The notes beneath the pieces were generated by a model. That model searched no databases. It had not been told where the DNA came from and saw only the letters and a list, made by a program, of their open reading frames with translations. The position numbers and the translations under genes are program-made. Below are positions 1 to 11,606 of a stretch of DNA of 39,297 bases, one piece after another. The first letter of the stretch is position 1. Each line of letters opens with the position of its first letter. The stretch lies in the NCBI GenBank assembly GCA_025355385.1, contig JANXZS010000098.1:1-39297 (forward strand). Direction: 5' to 3'. The DNA comes from Acidobacteriaceae bacterium. GTDB taxonomy: Bacteria > Acidobacteriota > Terriglobia > Terriglobales > Acidobacteriaceae.

Positions 1-86
1 CTTGCTATGCTCTGGCCCAACTCAACAAGTCGAACCGCCTCTTGCTTGAACCCGAGCGTGTAACGCGCCTGCGTTGCCTTAATCAC
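1..86 (-). mobile_element. IS3-family transposase OrfA, N-terminal tip (runs off window)
   Basis: Read on the minus strand from a GTG at 86, the frame is open to the window edge (28 codons). It begins VIKATQARYTLGFKQEAVRL, the typical start of the IS3-family OrfA helix-turn-helix protein that binds the IS ends. A purine-rich stretch (gaaggggcaaag) precedes the GTG and could be its ribosome binding site. Only the N-terminal tip lies in the window, so whether the element is intact cannot be judged. The family is clear from the motif; the start codon is inferred. Confidence 0.7.
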
Positions 87-166
87 CTTTGCCCCTTCGC
101 TGATTGTCAGCAATGGGATACGTTTCGCGGGGGCAAGATCAACCGCTGGCTCTGCTCCATTTGGGC

Positions 167-418
167 TCAACTCGCTAACCTCGTCGACTCATAGCGGGCC
201 GGGTATCTGTAGGGCTTATGCGCATCCTCAAGTTTGCTGTATTGGCCCATCAAGTTTTTGCTGCTACCGGATTCTACTAATGTCTTCAGTTCATCAAGCT
301 TCCAGTTCAGCTCGATGTATCCGTCTCGCACGGTGACGAAGATGCCTGCCCAGATGGTGACTTCATTGAGTCCAAGATCGCCTTTGAACTCAGTTCGTAT
401 CGCTTGGCTGAGTGGCAC
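167..418 (-). CDS. Small hypothetical protein, possibly a gene fragment
   Basis: An 83-residue open frame from a GTG, with no family I recognise. Its composition (a hydrophobic central strand, a charged helix-like segment, a tyrosine-rich end) is protein-like rather than shadow-like, and no larger gene overlaps it. No good ribosome binding site precedes the GTG. The neighbours are an IS3 end on one side and featureless DNA on the other, so it may be the tail of a gene broken by the insertion. Low confidence that it is expressed. Confidence 0.25.
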   Translation of the reverse strand: MPLSQAIRTEFKGDLGLNEVTIWAGIFVTVRDGYIELNWKLDELKTLVESGSSKNLMGQYSKLEDAHKPYRYPARYESTRLAS

Positions 419-1078
419 TAAGGACTCGCGAAGACTTCACATTTCCCTAATCAGCGGGGAGCACTCCAGATTTAAGGCTGCGTTCTTGCTCATAGCCTGC
501 ATGATACGCACAGTGGAACAGTGGTTTTGTATCCCCTGTCACGTCAGGAATCAGCGCAATCGCCCACGAATCGCGGCCGACTGTAGGGACTGTTGTGGAT
601 AGTCGACATCTTAATGGTAGTACACGATAGAAGATCAATGACGCTGGAAGCCGCATAACAATTGGCTGAAGCACAGGCTATAGGACAGCAGCGTACGTTG
701 CGGTAAGACGCCACGGCGTGCTCAGCATCGACGCCTCTCGTTGCACCCGAGCGCTTGCCCAGCGTGGGGTCTCGGAGTTAACTAAAAAAATGGACCTGCT
801 CGCCGGAAAGTAAGGATTCGTTCGAATAGGTCGTAGAGTAGACCAACTCCCGATACGTCCTTTAAGGCGAGGTATTGGCACTGGCGGTGGTGTTTGGGTT
901 TGCACGGCACTCTCCTCGAAAGGGAAACTGCGGTACCGTTTAGACAGAAAATAGAAAATGCTTCTTAATAAATAGGAATACTTGCTGGCAAGGAGAGAAC
1001 GAGTCTGACGAAGATTGTTATATTCCGTTCGGACATGCTTAGCAGACTGACTGGTTTTGAACTGCGCGTTGAATTCGG
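419..1078. other. No supportable gene
   Basis: This stretch contains only short frames on both strands that lack ribosome binding sites and recognisable motifs. I see no RNA gene, repeat or clear promoter. It is probably decayed sequence between the IS3 end and the alpha-galactosidase pseudogene. Confidence 0.4.
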
Positions 1079-1091
1079 TGGGAGGCAAGTT

Positions 1092-3466
1092 GTGCGACGT
1101 ATCAAGGCTTTTTCATTATCGATCCCGCTTTTAGTCCTGGCGTCCTGCTGCGACCAAGCGACGGCAAGCGAAGTGCGCGTGATGAGCGGAGGTTGGGTGC
1201 TCGCTGCCGATGCATCCACCGGCACATTTTCCGTCGATGCGGGTCCTCTCGGTCGTCTGATTGAAAGCGGACGCTTCTGGGTTCGCGAAGAGAGCGGGAC
1301 CCGCCAAGCGAATGGCTGGATCGTCCAGGCCGTTAAAGAGGCTCTCGTCATCCGCACCAACGAGCCCAAGATGGAGTGGAAGCTGAGCGTAAGCGGAGAC
1401 GTGCTTCATGTCTCGAGCACGGACTATCGCAGCTTGCTGACAGCGGAGGCTCCTTCAAAGATCGATCGCATCCTGGTCCGCCTGCTCGATAAAGAGGGAG
1501 GGCCGGTGGTGTGGTCTGGAACCGGTGAAGTGGCGGACGGATACGGCGGGAACTACACGCGCAGTTCATCCTTCCTTCCTCGAACCAATCCAGACGTGAT
1601 GTACGTTCGGCTGGGGCGGCTGGAGGGCAGAGGATTCCACAGCCTGTTTGATCGAAGTACCGATACTGCGGTCGACTTCCCCGAAGATGCAACGTTGCAT
1701 CGCGACGAATCGAACAACGACATTCTCAAGATCACGATGCCGGTTGCGGGAAACTCGATTGTCCGCGTGGAGCGCGACTACTACACGCGCGTACTCGGCG
1801 TACCCTACTACGCCAGCTACGACGATCGGCGATTTTCCACGGCGCCGATCGTCTGGTCGAGTTGGACCAGCTATTACGAAGCTGTTCGTGAGCAGGACAT
1901 TACTCTAAACGCGGAGTGGCTTGGTTCACACCTCAAGCCGTATGGGTTCGAATACGTCGAACTCGATGACGGATACGATCGCGGCCCAAAAGGCGAGCAC
2001 TATTGGATCGAGAACTGGGATGAGAAGAAGTTTCCGCACGGGGCCGCTTGGCTGACGAAGTACATTCGCGATCACGGAATGAAAGCCGGAATATGGCTCG
2101 TACCGAATTCCTACGCGGGCGCGCTGCAGAGCCATCCCGAGCGCTACCTCTACGACAAGAAGGGCGCAGTGGTCCAGGACTACAGCACGCCGGCGCTAGA
2201 TCAGACAAATCCGGCTACCTTTGACTGGCTCAACATGAGTTCGGCGTGCTTGACGGGCGGGGCTTTGATTACTACAAGTTTGACGGCGAGCATGCGCTGC
2301 CGAAGTATGTGCCGACGGTGGACGTCAGTCGGCTTCACGATTCAAGAGCGGATTTGTTAAAGAACTTTCGCGAGAGGGTGAAACTCATCCGCGAGACCAT
2401 CGGTCCGGATCGCTTCATCGAGTCGTGCCCTGCTGGAACGCCATTGAACAGCATTGGATTTGTCGACTCGTATTTCAACGGCGACGATCTCTACAACAAT
2501 TGGCAGGGCAGCTACCCGCTGTTCAGCTCAATAGCTTCCAACCTGTTCTTGAATCACCTGCTGGTATACGTGATGCCCGGCGAAGGCACCGAACTTGGCG
2601 AGCCGATGACGGTAGAGGAAGCAGGCAGAAAGCGGCCGTCGGTCGTGGTGGAAACAGAGAAGAGCCGCGAAGACCCAATGACCGGTTTCGGAGTGACGGA
2701 TGCCGAGGCCCGCACGCTGGTGAGCTACGTCGCAATGACTGGCGTTGTTTACCCGCTTGCGAGCGTGATGCCCGAGTTGCCTGATTCACGCGTGCAGCTG
2801 CTGAAGGCAACTATGCCGACTCTCCCGATCATGCCTGTCGATCTGTTCAGCCGGGGCAATGACAACAACTGGGATACGTTCCGCCACGAGCAGCCCGATT
2901 ACTACATCCATAACTACCCCGAGATTCTCGATCTCAAGGTGAATTCAGTCTCAGGCCGTTACGACCTGGTGGGCCTAACCAACTGGCGCAGTACGCCGGC
3001 CACGAGGACACTCGATCTCGCCTTGAAGTTGGAGCTTGATCCCAAGATCCAATAGGTTGCTTTCGATTTCTGGAATCAGGCGCTTGTCGGGGTCTTCAAA
3101 AAAGATATTAAGCTTGAAGTCGGACCACACGATACTCGGATACTTGCCATCCATCCGCTGCAGGGCCATCCGCAACTGATAGGGAACTCCCGGCACATTT
3201 CCGGAGCCTTCTCGGTGCTGGCAAACCATTAGGACGGGGAGAGGTTGGTGCTGAGCGAGAAGTCGCAGACTGTGGGCGACGATCCGTACACAGCCTGGGT
3301 TTATTGTCCTAAGGGTTTCTCAGTGCGGAGTGTGGAGGGAGCTGCCACCAGCGGAAAAGCGGTGGTGATGAATCAGAAAGCGGAGGGCGAACTTCTAGGC
3401 ATCTCATTTCGCGGTGGCGGCGAGACGGTGAGTTGGACACTTCAATTCGACCATGGAAACATGTAA
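1092..3466 (+). pseudogene. Secreted alpha-galactosidase (melibiase-like glycoside hydrolase), broken
   Basis: The reading starts at GTG 1092 behind a good ribosome binding site (gggagg), with a signal peptide ending in a lipobox-like LASC. The barrel shows VELDDGY, KFPHG, AGIWLVP and the nucleophile-type motif YYKFDGEH, typical of GH27/GH36 melibiases that release alpha-linked galactose. The frame shifts by one base near 2236-2240: the upstream frame ends at 2360, while the domain continues in another frame from 2246. It is then cut by in-frame TAG codons at 3053 and 3230; recognisable beta-sandwich sequence (VAFDFWNQ, SRHISGAFSV, GETVSWTL) continues in the same frame to the TGA-region stop at 3466. 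Three lesions make an inactive gene likely. A sequencing error could explain the frameshift but hardly all three. Confidence 0.85.
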
Positions 3467-3660
3467 TCCGCATGTCTCCGAGAAATTCCGTCGTCGGCCG
3501 AATTGAAACCGGCGACTTGAGCCGCTTGATCTTCAGCAACGAAAGAAGAATGCTCCAGCAAAGTTGAAACTTCCGAGTTGCCCACAAGCCGACCGCAATT
3601 CAGAAAAGAGCGCTGGTCTCCTCGAATAGCGTATTGGCCCGTAAGCAAAGGTTGAGAGTC

Positions 3661-3780
3661 GTGACGACTAAACCTAAGACCGTTGGACTTAACCGAATAG
3701 AGTTGCTCGCCGTGGGCGTAGTCCTAGTGTGGTCGTGGGTCGGAGCCAGCGACCGAATGACTTGGTGGCTAGGAACCTGT
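3661..3780 (+). pseudogene. DUF2238-like inner-membrane protein, N-terminal remnant
   Basis: The frame from GTG 3661 gives about 39 residues: a basic start, one hydrophobic helix (IELLAVGVVLVWSWVGASD) and then RMTWWL, which matches the beginning of DUF2238 (YjdF-type) multi-pass membrane proteins. Homology stops right after the WWL, where the sequence turns into the end of the adjacent transposase remnant, and a TGA follows. The gene was therefore probably interrupted by that insertion and the rest lost. Family assignment rests on a short motif. Confidence 0.5.
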
Positions 3781-3919
3781 TGAAATTCGCCGCAACGCAG
3801 CGGATTTTGTGAGGATTTGGGTTTTTTGCGGGTTGGAATTTGTTTGCATCGAGAGTTTGTGCAGCGTTTGTGGGCTCCGCGGGCGCCCGGGAGTCTATTC
3901 CTGCGCCTGCAACCATGGA

Positions 3920-4339
3920 TCAGGCACACTGCTGTCTGTGTCGTGCCGAAGTTCGTTGCTCGATCAGTCTTGGTAGTCGGATCAGATTATGCGCGGCGCA
4001 ACCGAAGACGAACAGCCAGTCCACTTTCTCCAAGCCGCACAGCTTGACCTGGCGCAGCGGCCCGGTCTGCTTCAGTTAGCCGAAGCCCTTCTCGACCAGC
4101 CATGGGCGACTCAAGCTGACGGCATATCCCGGATGCCGAGTGGTCCTGCGATCCAGGTTGCTGCGCCGTCCCTTGTCGTTCTTCGTAACATGCGCAGTGC
4201 CGTTCAGCTCGCGGCTGGCGGCAATAAAATCCTTCGTGTCGTAGGCATCCCGGCGGATCTTGCATCGGGGTCCCCGGAAACAGGTCTTCGTCGCTGGGGT
4301 GCAAGCACTGCGAAGAGAGCGGGGTGGTTGCGGCAACAC
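3920..4339 (-). pseudogene. IS5/IS1182-like DDE transposase, C-terminal remnant
   Basis: Read from 4339 downward, the frame contains DAYDTKDFIAASREL, RTTRHPGYAVS, then W-L-K-Q-T-G-type sequence and FVFGCAAHNLIRLPRL, the conserved C-terminal third of IS5/IS1182-type DDE transposases, including the region around the catalytic glutamate. A TAA at 4076-4078 replaces the tryptophan expected in the GW(L/M)K motif, and the N-terminal two thirds are missing. The untranslated tail (3775-3919) runs to the point where the DUF2238 remnant is cut, so one IS end probably lies near 3770-3780. Inactive. Confidence 0.75.
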
Positions 4340-4505
4340 TACCGGTGCGGATCATTGATAAGAGCCTGGTCAGCGATCAGGTGATCCTCGACCGGCGTCT
4401 CGTCAGCTTGTATATAACTCCCACCGACTAACTCGCGACCCATGACTCCTACCAGAGGAGTCAGTAAGTCGCCGACGCGCATCACCCAGCCATCGATGGT
4501 TGCTT
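4339..4505 (-). pseudogene. IS66-family transposase (TnpC) fragment A
   Basis: The minus-strand frame reads IDGWVMRVGDLLTPLV and YIQADETPVE, the diagnostic start of the DDE catalytic core of IS66 transposases (the D of QADETPV is catalytic). Homology ends after VE, where it joins unrelated sequence leading into the IS5-like remnant. It overlaps a second IS66 piece in another frame. Fragment only, inactive. Confidence 0.75.
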
Positions 4506-4586
4506 GTTGAGTTTGATCGTTTCGTCGAACTTCCGCCGGGCGTGCGCCCAACAAGCGGCATGCACCATCTTCGGTCCGCCAACACG
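4482..4586 (-). pseudogene. IS66-family transposase fragment B, out of order
   Basis: A different minus-strand frame reads VGGPKMVHAACWAHARRKF followed by a short KLN-type tail, then a TGA at 4482. In intact IS66 transposases this segment lies downstream of the QADETPV segment. Here it lies upstream of it, so the two pieces have been permuted, either by an internal rearrangement or by fusion of two decayed copies. Inactive. Confidence 0.7.
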
Positions 4587-4688
4587 GTACGATTAGCGAG
4601 TGCTAACGCAAGCCGCGCCGGATCTACTGCCTCGCATCACCCCAGAAGTGGCCTTGTCGTCGCGATTTGGCTTGTCAGGCGAAAACAC

Positions 4689-7600
4689 TTACGCCGTGGC
4701 GCGCCGCTGCTCTTCAACCCGTTGCTGTCCACCGAGGCGCACGCTGACGACCTTGGACACGCCGGGTTCCTGCATAGTTACGCCATAGATCATGTCTGCA
4801 GCGCTCATCATTCGCTTGGAGTGGGTAACCATCACGAATTGAGTATCGCGGCTCATACCGCGCAGCATTTCCGCCAACCTGGCGACGTTGCTTTCGTCGA
4901 GTGGAGCATCGACTTCGTCGAGCACACAGAATGGGCTGGGCTGGTACTGGAAGATGCCGACGAGCAGAGCCAGGGCCGTGAGCGCCTTTTCTCCGCCCGA
5001 GAGCAAAAGGACATTCTGCAGTTTTTTGCCTGGGGGAGACGCGACAATGTCGATGCCGCTCTCGGCAGAATTCTCTTCGTCGGTGAGGCGCATAAAGCCC
5101 TGGCCGCCGCCGAAGAGTTTCGCGAAGGTCACGCTGAAATTCTCATTGATGCGAGCGAAGGCCTCGTCGAACTTGGTGCGGGAGATCTGGTCAATCTCCT
5201 TAATAGTAGATTGGGTGTTCTCGATGGAGTCGAGCAGATCCTTGCGCTGGGTCTCTAGGAACTCGTGGCGCTGAGCGATCTCGGTGTATTCCTCGAGGGC
5301 CATCATGTTGACCGGACCCATTGCTTCAAGGCGTTGCTTGAGGTCGCGGCAGGCTCCCTCTTCGCCAGCCAGAGCGTCATCCCCGAGCAGCGAGATGTCT
5401 TGTTGTCCACGCAATGCGATGGCTTCAACGCCGAGATCGTTTACGCATGCGGCCTCGAGGTGTTCGAGGTCGGCGGCAAGCTTGGCGGCGCTGGCGGCAC
5501 GGGTGCTGCGCGTCTCACGCAGTCCATCGGTTTCTGCGCGAACTTGTTTAAGCTGATGTTCGGTTTCGGCAAGAGCAGCTCGCAAGGCGTGAGCCTCTTC
5601 GCTCCACTGCGCGGATTGCTGCAACGCTTGTTCGCGGGAAGCTGCGAGCGACTGCAGCTGGCCTTCGAGGTTCGTATTCTCGATCGCGCGCTGGTTTTTT
5701 TCGGCTGCGGCGGATGCAAGTTGCTGTTGCAGGTGCGCGACGCGACGCTCGAGGTCCGCGAACATGCGATCGATGCGCTCGAAGGCAGCCTGGGCTCCGC
5801 TGCGGCGCTCTTCCAGGCCGGCAAGTTGTGCGGAGACCTGCGCGGCCTGCTGCATGGCATCCTCGCGTAGATTGCGAAGCTCCAGCATGGCACGCTGCAA
5901 ATCTGAGAGGCGGTCCTCTGCCGCTTCGTGTTCTGCTTCGAGCTTCTGCGCTTCCTCAGTCTTTTGTTCGATGAGCGCTTGCTTGGCGAGGCGCGCATCC
6001 TTATTGCGCTCCGCCTGAAGCAGCCAATCCTGCAGGCGGCGTTCGAGGCGTTGCACTTCCGCGTCCATTTGCCTGAGGGCAGCACTCTGATTGGCGCTCT
6101 CGCGCTCGGCGTTGCGGCGTTGCTCGCCCCTGGCTTCGAGTACGCGCGTCAACTCGGTGAGGTTGTGGGCGAGCGAGATCGCGCTGGACTCGGCGGTGGC
6201 GAGCGCCGCAGCCACTGCCTCAAGCTTCAGCTGCGACTCCCGTAGCTCGCGCTTGATAGCGAGGGGACCTTCCGCCCGCGGCTTGCCGCCGGTGACGGTG
6301 ACGTTGTGGAAACACTCGCCAGAGGGTGCGAGGAAGAAGGCGTGGGGATTTTCTAGCGCCAGCGAACGGGCGATATCCGCATCCGGGGTGACGTAGCCCT
6401 CACGCAATTTGGGGAGAATGACTTCGAGCGAAGTACCGAAGCCGTCCAGCACGCGAACGCAGTCGCGCAGGCGAACCACGCCCTCCTGATGGCGATATCC
6501 GGCTTCTCGCGATTCCGCTGCGAAGGAGAACTTGGCCTGTGAGTCATCGGGATGGACGAGGAAAGTAGCACGCCCATCTACATCTTTCTTGAGCAGGCGC
6601 ATGCCCTCGTGCGCGGACTCCCAGCTCTTCACGACGATGTAGTTGAGCTCATCGCGCAGGAATTCATCGACGACGCTCTCGTACTGTTCATTGACCTCAA
6701 GAAAATCGGCCAGCATTCCGACGGGGGCAAGACCGCCGCCCAAGGAATTGGAATGGAAGAGCTTGCGCACGGTGTCAGTGGAATAGCTGTGCTCGCGAAT
6801 CAATGCGTCGAGTGAATTTCTTCGACCCGTGAGCGTGGCCAGTTCCGCGTGTAGCTGGTCGCCATGGCGGCGAATCTCCACTTCCTCTGTGCGCTTGCCT
6901 GCGATATCCGCGCCAAGGGATTGGATCTCTCCTTCGAGGTGCGCGAGGGTTTCGGTCACTGTCTCAAAGCTTAGCGATGCCTGGCCGCGTTCGGCGCCAA
7001 GTTGCTCCGCTTCTTGCCCCGCAGCGTTCCTCTCTGTTGCGAGGCGCTCCGCCTCCCGCTCCAGCGACGCGAGGGACTCTTCCGCCTGGGCAGTCTGGTT
7101 GCGAGCTTGCCCCGCCAGCGTTAACAGTTGCATGGTGGAGCGGCGACTGGTCTCGAGTCCAAGCTCGGCTTCGCTGACCTGCCGGGATGCGGCCTGGGCC
7201 TGCTGGTTGCAAACCTGAGCCTGCTTGCGGAAACTCGCCGCCTCCTCCGCAGCAGTTTCGAGAAAGCTACGCTGCGATTCACGCTCGGTGGTCAGGCCCT
7301 GCAGATGCTGCCTGGCCTGCTCGAGTTCGGCGATCCCGGCTGCGCTGCGGGCCTCGAGCTCGGCGATGCGCTCTTCGTTCGAATGTCGACGCTGAACCGC
7401 GCGCTCCAGTTCGATCGCGGCTTGGTTGGCGCGGGTAGTGGCTTCCTTGGCGCTGGCATCGAGCGAGTAACCGCGCGTGGTGCCCGAAGTCTGCTCGGAT
7501 TCGAGTGCTTCTACTTGGTGGCTATGTTCCTCGATCTGTGTTCCCATGGCTCGAATCTCGGCGGCGAGCGAGGCCTGCTCGGCGTCCATCTGGGCGATGC

Positions 7601-8549
7601 GACTGGCGAGGACTACGCGCAGCCGGGCGCGCATCTCTTCACGGAGTGCGCCGTAGCGCTCGGCCTTGGCAGCCTGCCTCTTCAATGATCCCATCTGGCG
7701 CGTTACTTCTTCGAAAATGTCGTTGACCCGCGCGAGGTTCTGTTTAGCCTGCTCCAAGCGCAATTCGGCGAGACGCTTCTTGGTCTTGAAGCGGGTAATG
7801 CCGGCCGCTTCCTCGATGATGGAGCGGCGGTCGTAGGGCTTGGAGCTGAGTAGCTGGCCGATCCTCTCCTGGCCGATGATGGCATAGGACTCAGGGCCGA
7901 GGCCTGTGCCCATGAAGATGTCCTGTATGTCGCGCAGGCGGCAAAGCTTGCCGTTCAGCAGATACTCGCTCTCGCCGGTGCGGAAGAGCCGGCGGGTAAC
8001 AATCATCTCGCCCTGCGGCGGAGTCTTCTGAAACTTGCGGCGCCGGATTTTCAGTATGACCGCGGTCTCGGCGACGCTGGATGAATTGGCGTCTTGAAGC
8101 AGGGAAGTTGTGGCGGAATGAGCTTCCTCTTCGATGATCTGACCGGGCTGCGAATCGGCAATGATTTCTTCGACCTCGGCAGCATTGTCCCGGCGAATCT
8201 TGTCTTCGTCCCAATCGTGGTTTAGCTCGTTCTCGATGACGACTTCTGGTTCGTCGAGCAATGGTCCGCCCACATAGGCTTCGGGATCGATCAGGGTAAG
8301 CGAGACCTCAGCCATGCCGAGAGCCTTGCGGTCGCGGGAGCCGGCGAAGATTACGTCTTCCATCTTGCCCCCGCGCAGGGTCTTGGCGCTTTGCTCGCCC
8401 AGCACCCAACTGACGCCGTCCAGGATGTTGGACTTGCCGCAGCCGTTGGGACCAACAACCACGGCAATGCCCTGGCCGGGTACGGTCACTTCGGTGCGGT
8501 CGCAAAAGGACTTGAATCCAAGGATCTGGATTTTTTTCAGTTTCAGCAC
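4689..8549 (-). CDS. smc: Chromosome segregation protein SMC
   Basis: SMC is the ATPase of the bacterial condensin complex (with ScpA and ScpB) that organises and segregates the chromosome. The 1286-residue protein has Walker A GPNGCGKS at about 33-40, two long coiled-coil arms rich in A/E/Q/R, a central hinge (GGLAPVGMLADFL and following), and at the C-terminus the ABC signature LSGGEKAL (about 1183-1190) with Walker B CVLDEVDAP (about 1208-1216). It is about 100 residues longer than the well-known Bacillus protein, largely because of an acidic insert at about 93-178 in the N-terminal head lobe. GTG start at 8549 with ribosome binding site aaaggag seven bases upstream. Monocistronic as far as seen; scpA and scpB are not in the window. 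Confidence 0.97.
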   Translation of the reverse strand: MLKLKKIQILGFKSFCDRTEVTVPGQGIAVVVGPNGCGKSNILDGVSWVLGEQSAKTLRGGKMEDVIFAGSRDRKALGMAEVSLTLIDPEAYVGGPLLDEPEVVIENELNHDWDEDKIRRDNAAEVEEIIADSQPGQIIEEEAHSATTSLLQDANSSSVAETAVILKIRRRKFQKTPPQGEMIVTRRLFRTGESEYLLNGKLCRLRDIQDIFMGTGLGPESYAIIGQERIGQLLSSKPYDRRSIIEEAAGITRFKTKKRLAELRLEQAKQNLARVNDIFEEVTRQMGSLKRQAAKAERYGALREEMRARLRVVLASRIAQMDAEQASLAAEIRAMGTQIEEHSHQVEALESEQTSGTTRGYSLDASAKEATTRANQAAIELERAVQRRHSNEERIAELEARSAAGIAELEQARQHLQGLTTERESQRSFLETAAEEAASFRKQAQVCNQQAQAASRQVSEAELGLETSRRSTMQLLTLAGQARNQTAQAEESLASLEREAERLATERNAAGQEAEQLGAERGQASLSFETVTETLAHLEGEIQSLGADIAGKRTEEVEIRRHGDQLHAELATLTGRRNSLDALIREHSYSTDTVRKLFHSNSLGGGLAPVGMLADFLEVNEQYESVVDEFLRDELNYIVVKSWESAHEGMRLLKKDVDGRATFLVHPDDSQAKFSFAAESREAGYRHQEGVVRLRDCVRVLDGFGTSLEVILPKLREGYVTPDADIARSLALENPHAFFLAPSGECFHNVTVTGGKPRAEGPLAIKRELRESQLKLEAVAAALATAESSAISLAHNLTELTRVLEARGEQRRNAERESANQSAALRQMDAEVQRLERRLQDWLLQAERNKDARLAKQALIEQKTEEAQKLEAEHEAAEDRLSDLQRAMLELRNLREDAMQQAAQVSAQLAGLEERRSGAQAAFERIDRMFADLERRVAHLQQQLASAAAEKNQRAIENTNLEGQLQSLAASREQALQQSAQWSEEAHALRAALAETEHQLKQVRAETDGLRETRSTRAASAAKLAADLEHLEAACVNDLGVEAIALRGQQDISLLGDDALAGEEGACRDLKQRLEAMGPVNMMALEEYTEIAQRHEFLETQRKDLLDSIENTQSTIKEIDQISRTKFDEAFARINENFSVTFAKLFGGGQGFMRLTDEENSAESGIDIVASPPGKKLQNVLLLSGGEKALTALALLVGIFQYQPSPFCVLDEVDAPLDESNVARLAEMLRGMSRDTQFVMVTHSKRMMSAADMIYGVTMQEPGVSKVVSVRLGGQQRVEEQRRATA

Positions 8550-8725
8550 GGGGTCACTCCTTTAACGATTGGCTTCGCCTAAAGAAGCCGCCTGCATGTA
8601 TTCCTGCTGCTGCGATGTGCCTGGAGTCTGAGATTGCGCAGCTTGTCCCCTGACAGAATCTGGTGCCTTACCTACAGATCTATGAGAAATCGTCCAGCCC
8701 AATTTAGCCAAGCTCCTTAGTCAAA

Positions 8726-8754
8726 ACTCTAGCGAGCGAAGGAGGGCCGGTCAA
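8726..8754 (-). promoter_or_regulatory. Candidate sigma-70 promoter for smc
   Basis: On the minus strand TTGACC (8749-8754) is followed after 17 bases by TAGAGT (8726-8731). Both are reasonable sigma-70 boxes with ideal spacing. The implied leader to the smc GTG is about 170 bases and holds a small GGCTTC/GAAGCC hairpin at 8571-8589. Prediction only. Confidence 0.4.
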
Positions 8755-8881
8755 CCAGCCCACCCCAACATCTTGTGGATAAGGCGTACGCAACCCAAAG
8801 AAATGGGCCTATATTGCATTTTAGAGCTCATTTGAGGGCTTGGGCGGGGCAGAGTGTTCTGTTTATCGCACAGATTGTTTT

Positions 8882-8910
8882 TTGACACTTTGTGCACATT
8901 CAACAATACT
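8882..8910 (+). promoter_or_regulatory. Candidate sigma-70 promoter for metY-metX
   Basis: TTGACA (8882-8887), a 17-base spacer, then AATACT (8905-8910). The -35 box is a perfect consensus; the -10 box is a partial match. It would give a leader of about 200 bases that contains strong inverted repeats. Confidence 0.5.
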
Positions 8911-8951
8911 GTTTGCTATGTTGTTGCATCCCAATGGCCTCCTCACCATGG

Positions 8952-9070
8952 CCATGTGCATGTGTATGCACATGGGAACCGTTGGTGCGTGTGGAGACAA
9001 ACTGAAGAGCTGAAGCGACAAGCAGATTCAGGTTCCAGACGGCCCGGTCCCGAAAAGGATTCGGGCCGTC
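8952..9070 (+). promoter_or_regulatory. Structured 5' leader of metY-metX, candidate cis-regulatory RNA
   Basis: Three complementary sets lie between the promoter and metY. A perfect 10-bp hairpin CCATGTGCAT/ATGCACATGG has a 4-base loop (8952-8975). GGAACC (8975-8980) can pair with GGTTCC (9031-9036), closing a ~50-base internal region. A perfect 9-bp stem GACGGCCCG/CGGGCCGTC (9038-9046 and 9062-9070) has a 15-base loop and ends about 35 bases before the ribosome binding site. There is no T-run after the last stem, so it is not a plain terminator. Position ahead of methionine biosynthesis genes suggests a riboswitch or attenuator, but I do not recognise the conserved core of SAM-I, SAM-II or SAH riboswitches. 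Function is inferred. Confidence 0.45.
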
Positions 9071-9106
9071 CTCATTGCAGGCGCGTGTACATCCAACCAA
9101 CCGTAG

Positions 9107-11562
<2,456 letters not shown>

Positions 11563-11606
11563 GGGGGGTACTTCTTCGCGGTACCACGAAACTGCGGGCT
11601 GCATCC

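Noticed and set aside
4500-5258. 252-codon plus-strand frame opposite the smc 3' end
   Set aside because: Antisense shadow of the conserved SMC ATPase head; no motif.
8952-9070. Known SAM-I, SAM-II or SAH riboswitch
   Set aside because: The conserved core sequences I know for these classes are not visible; left as an unassigned structured leader.
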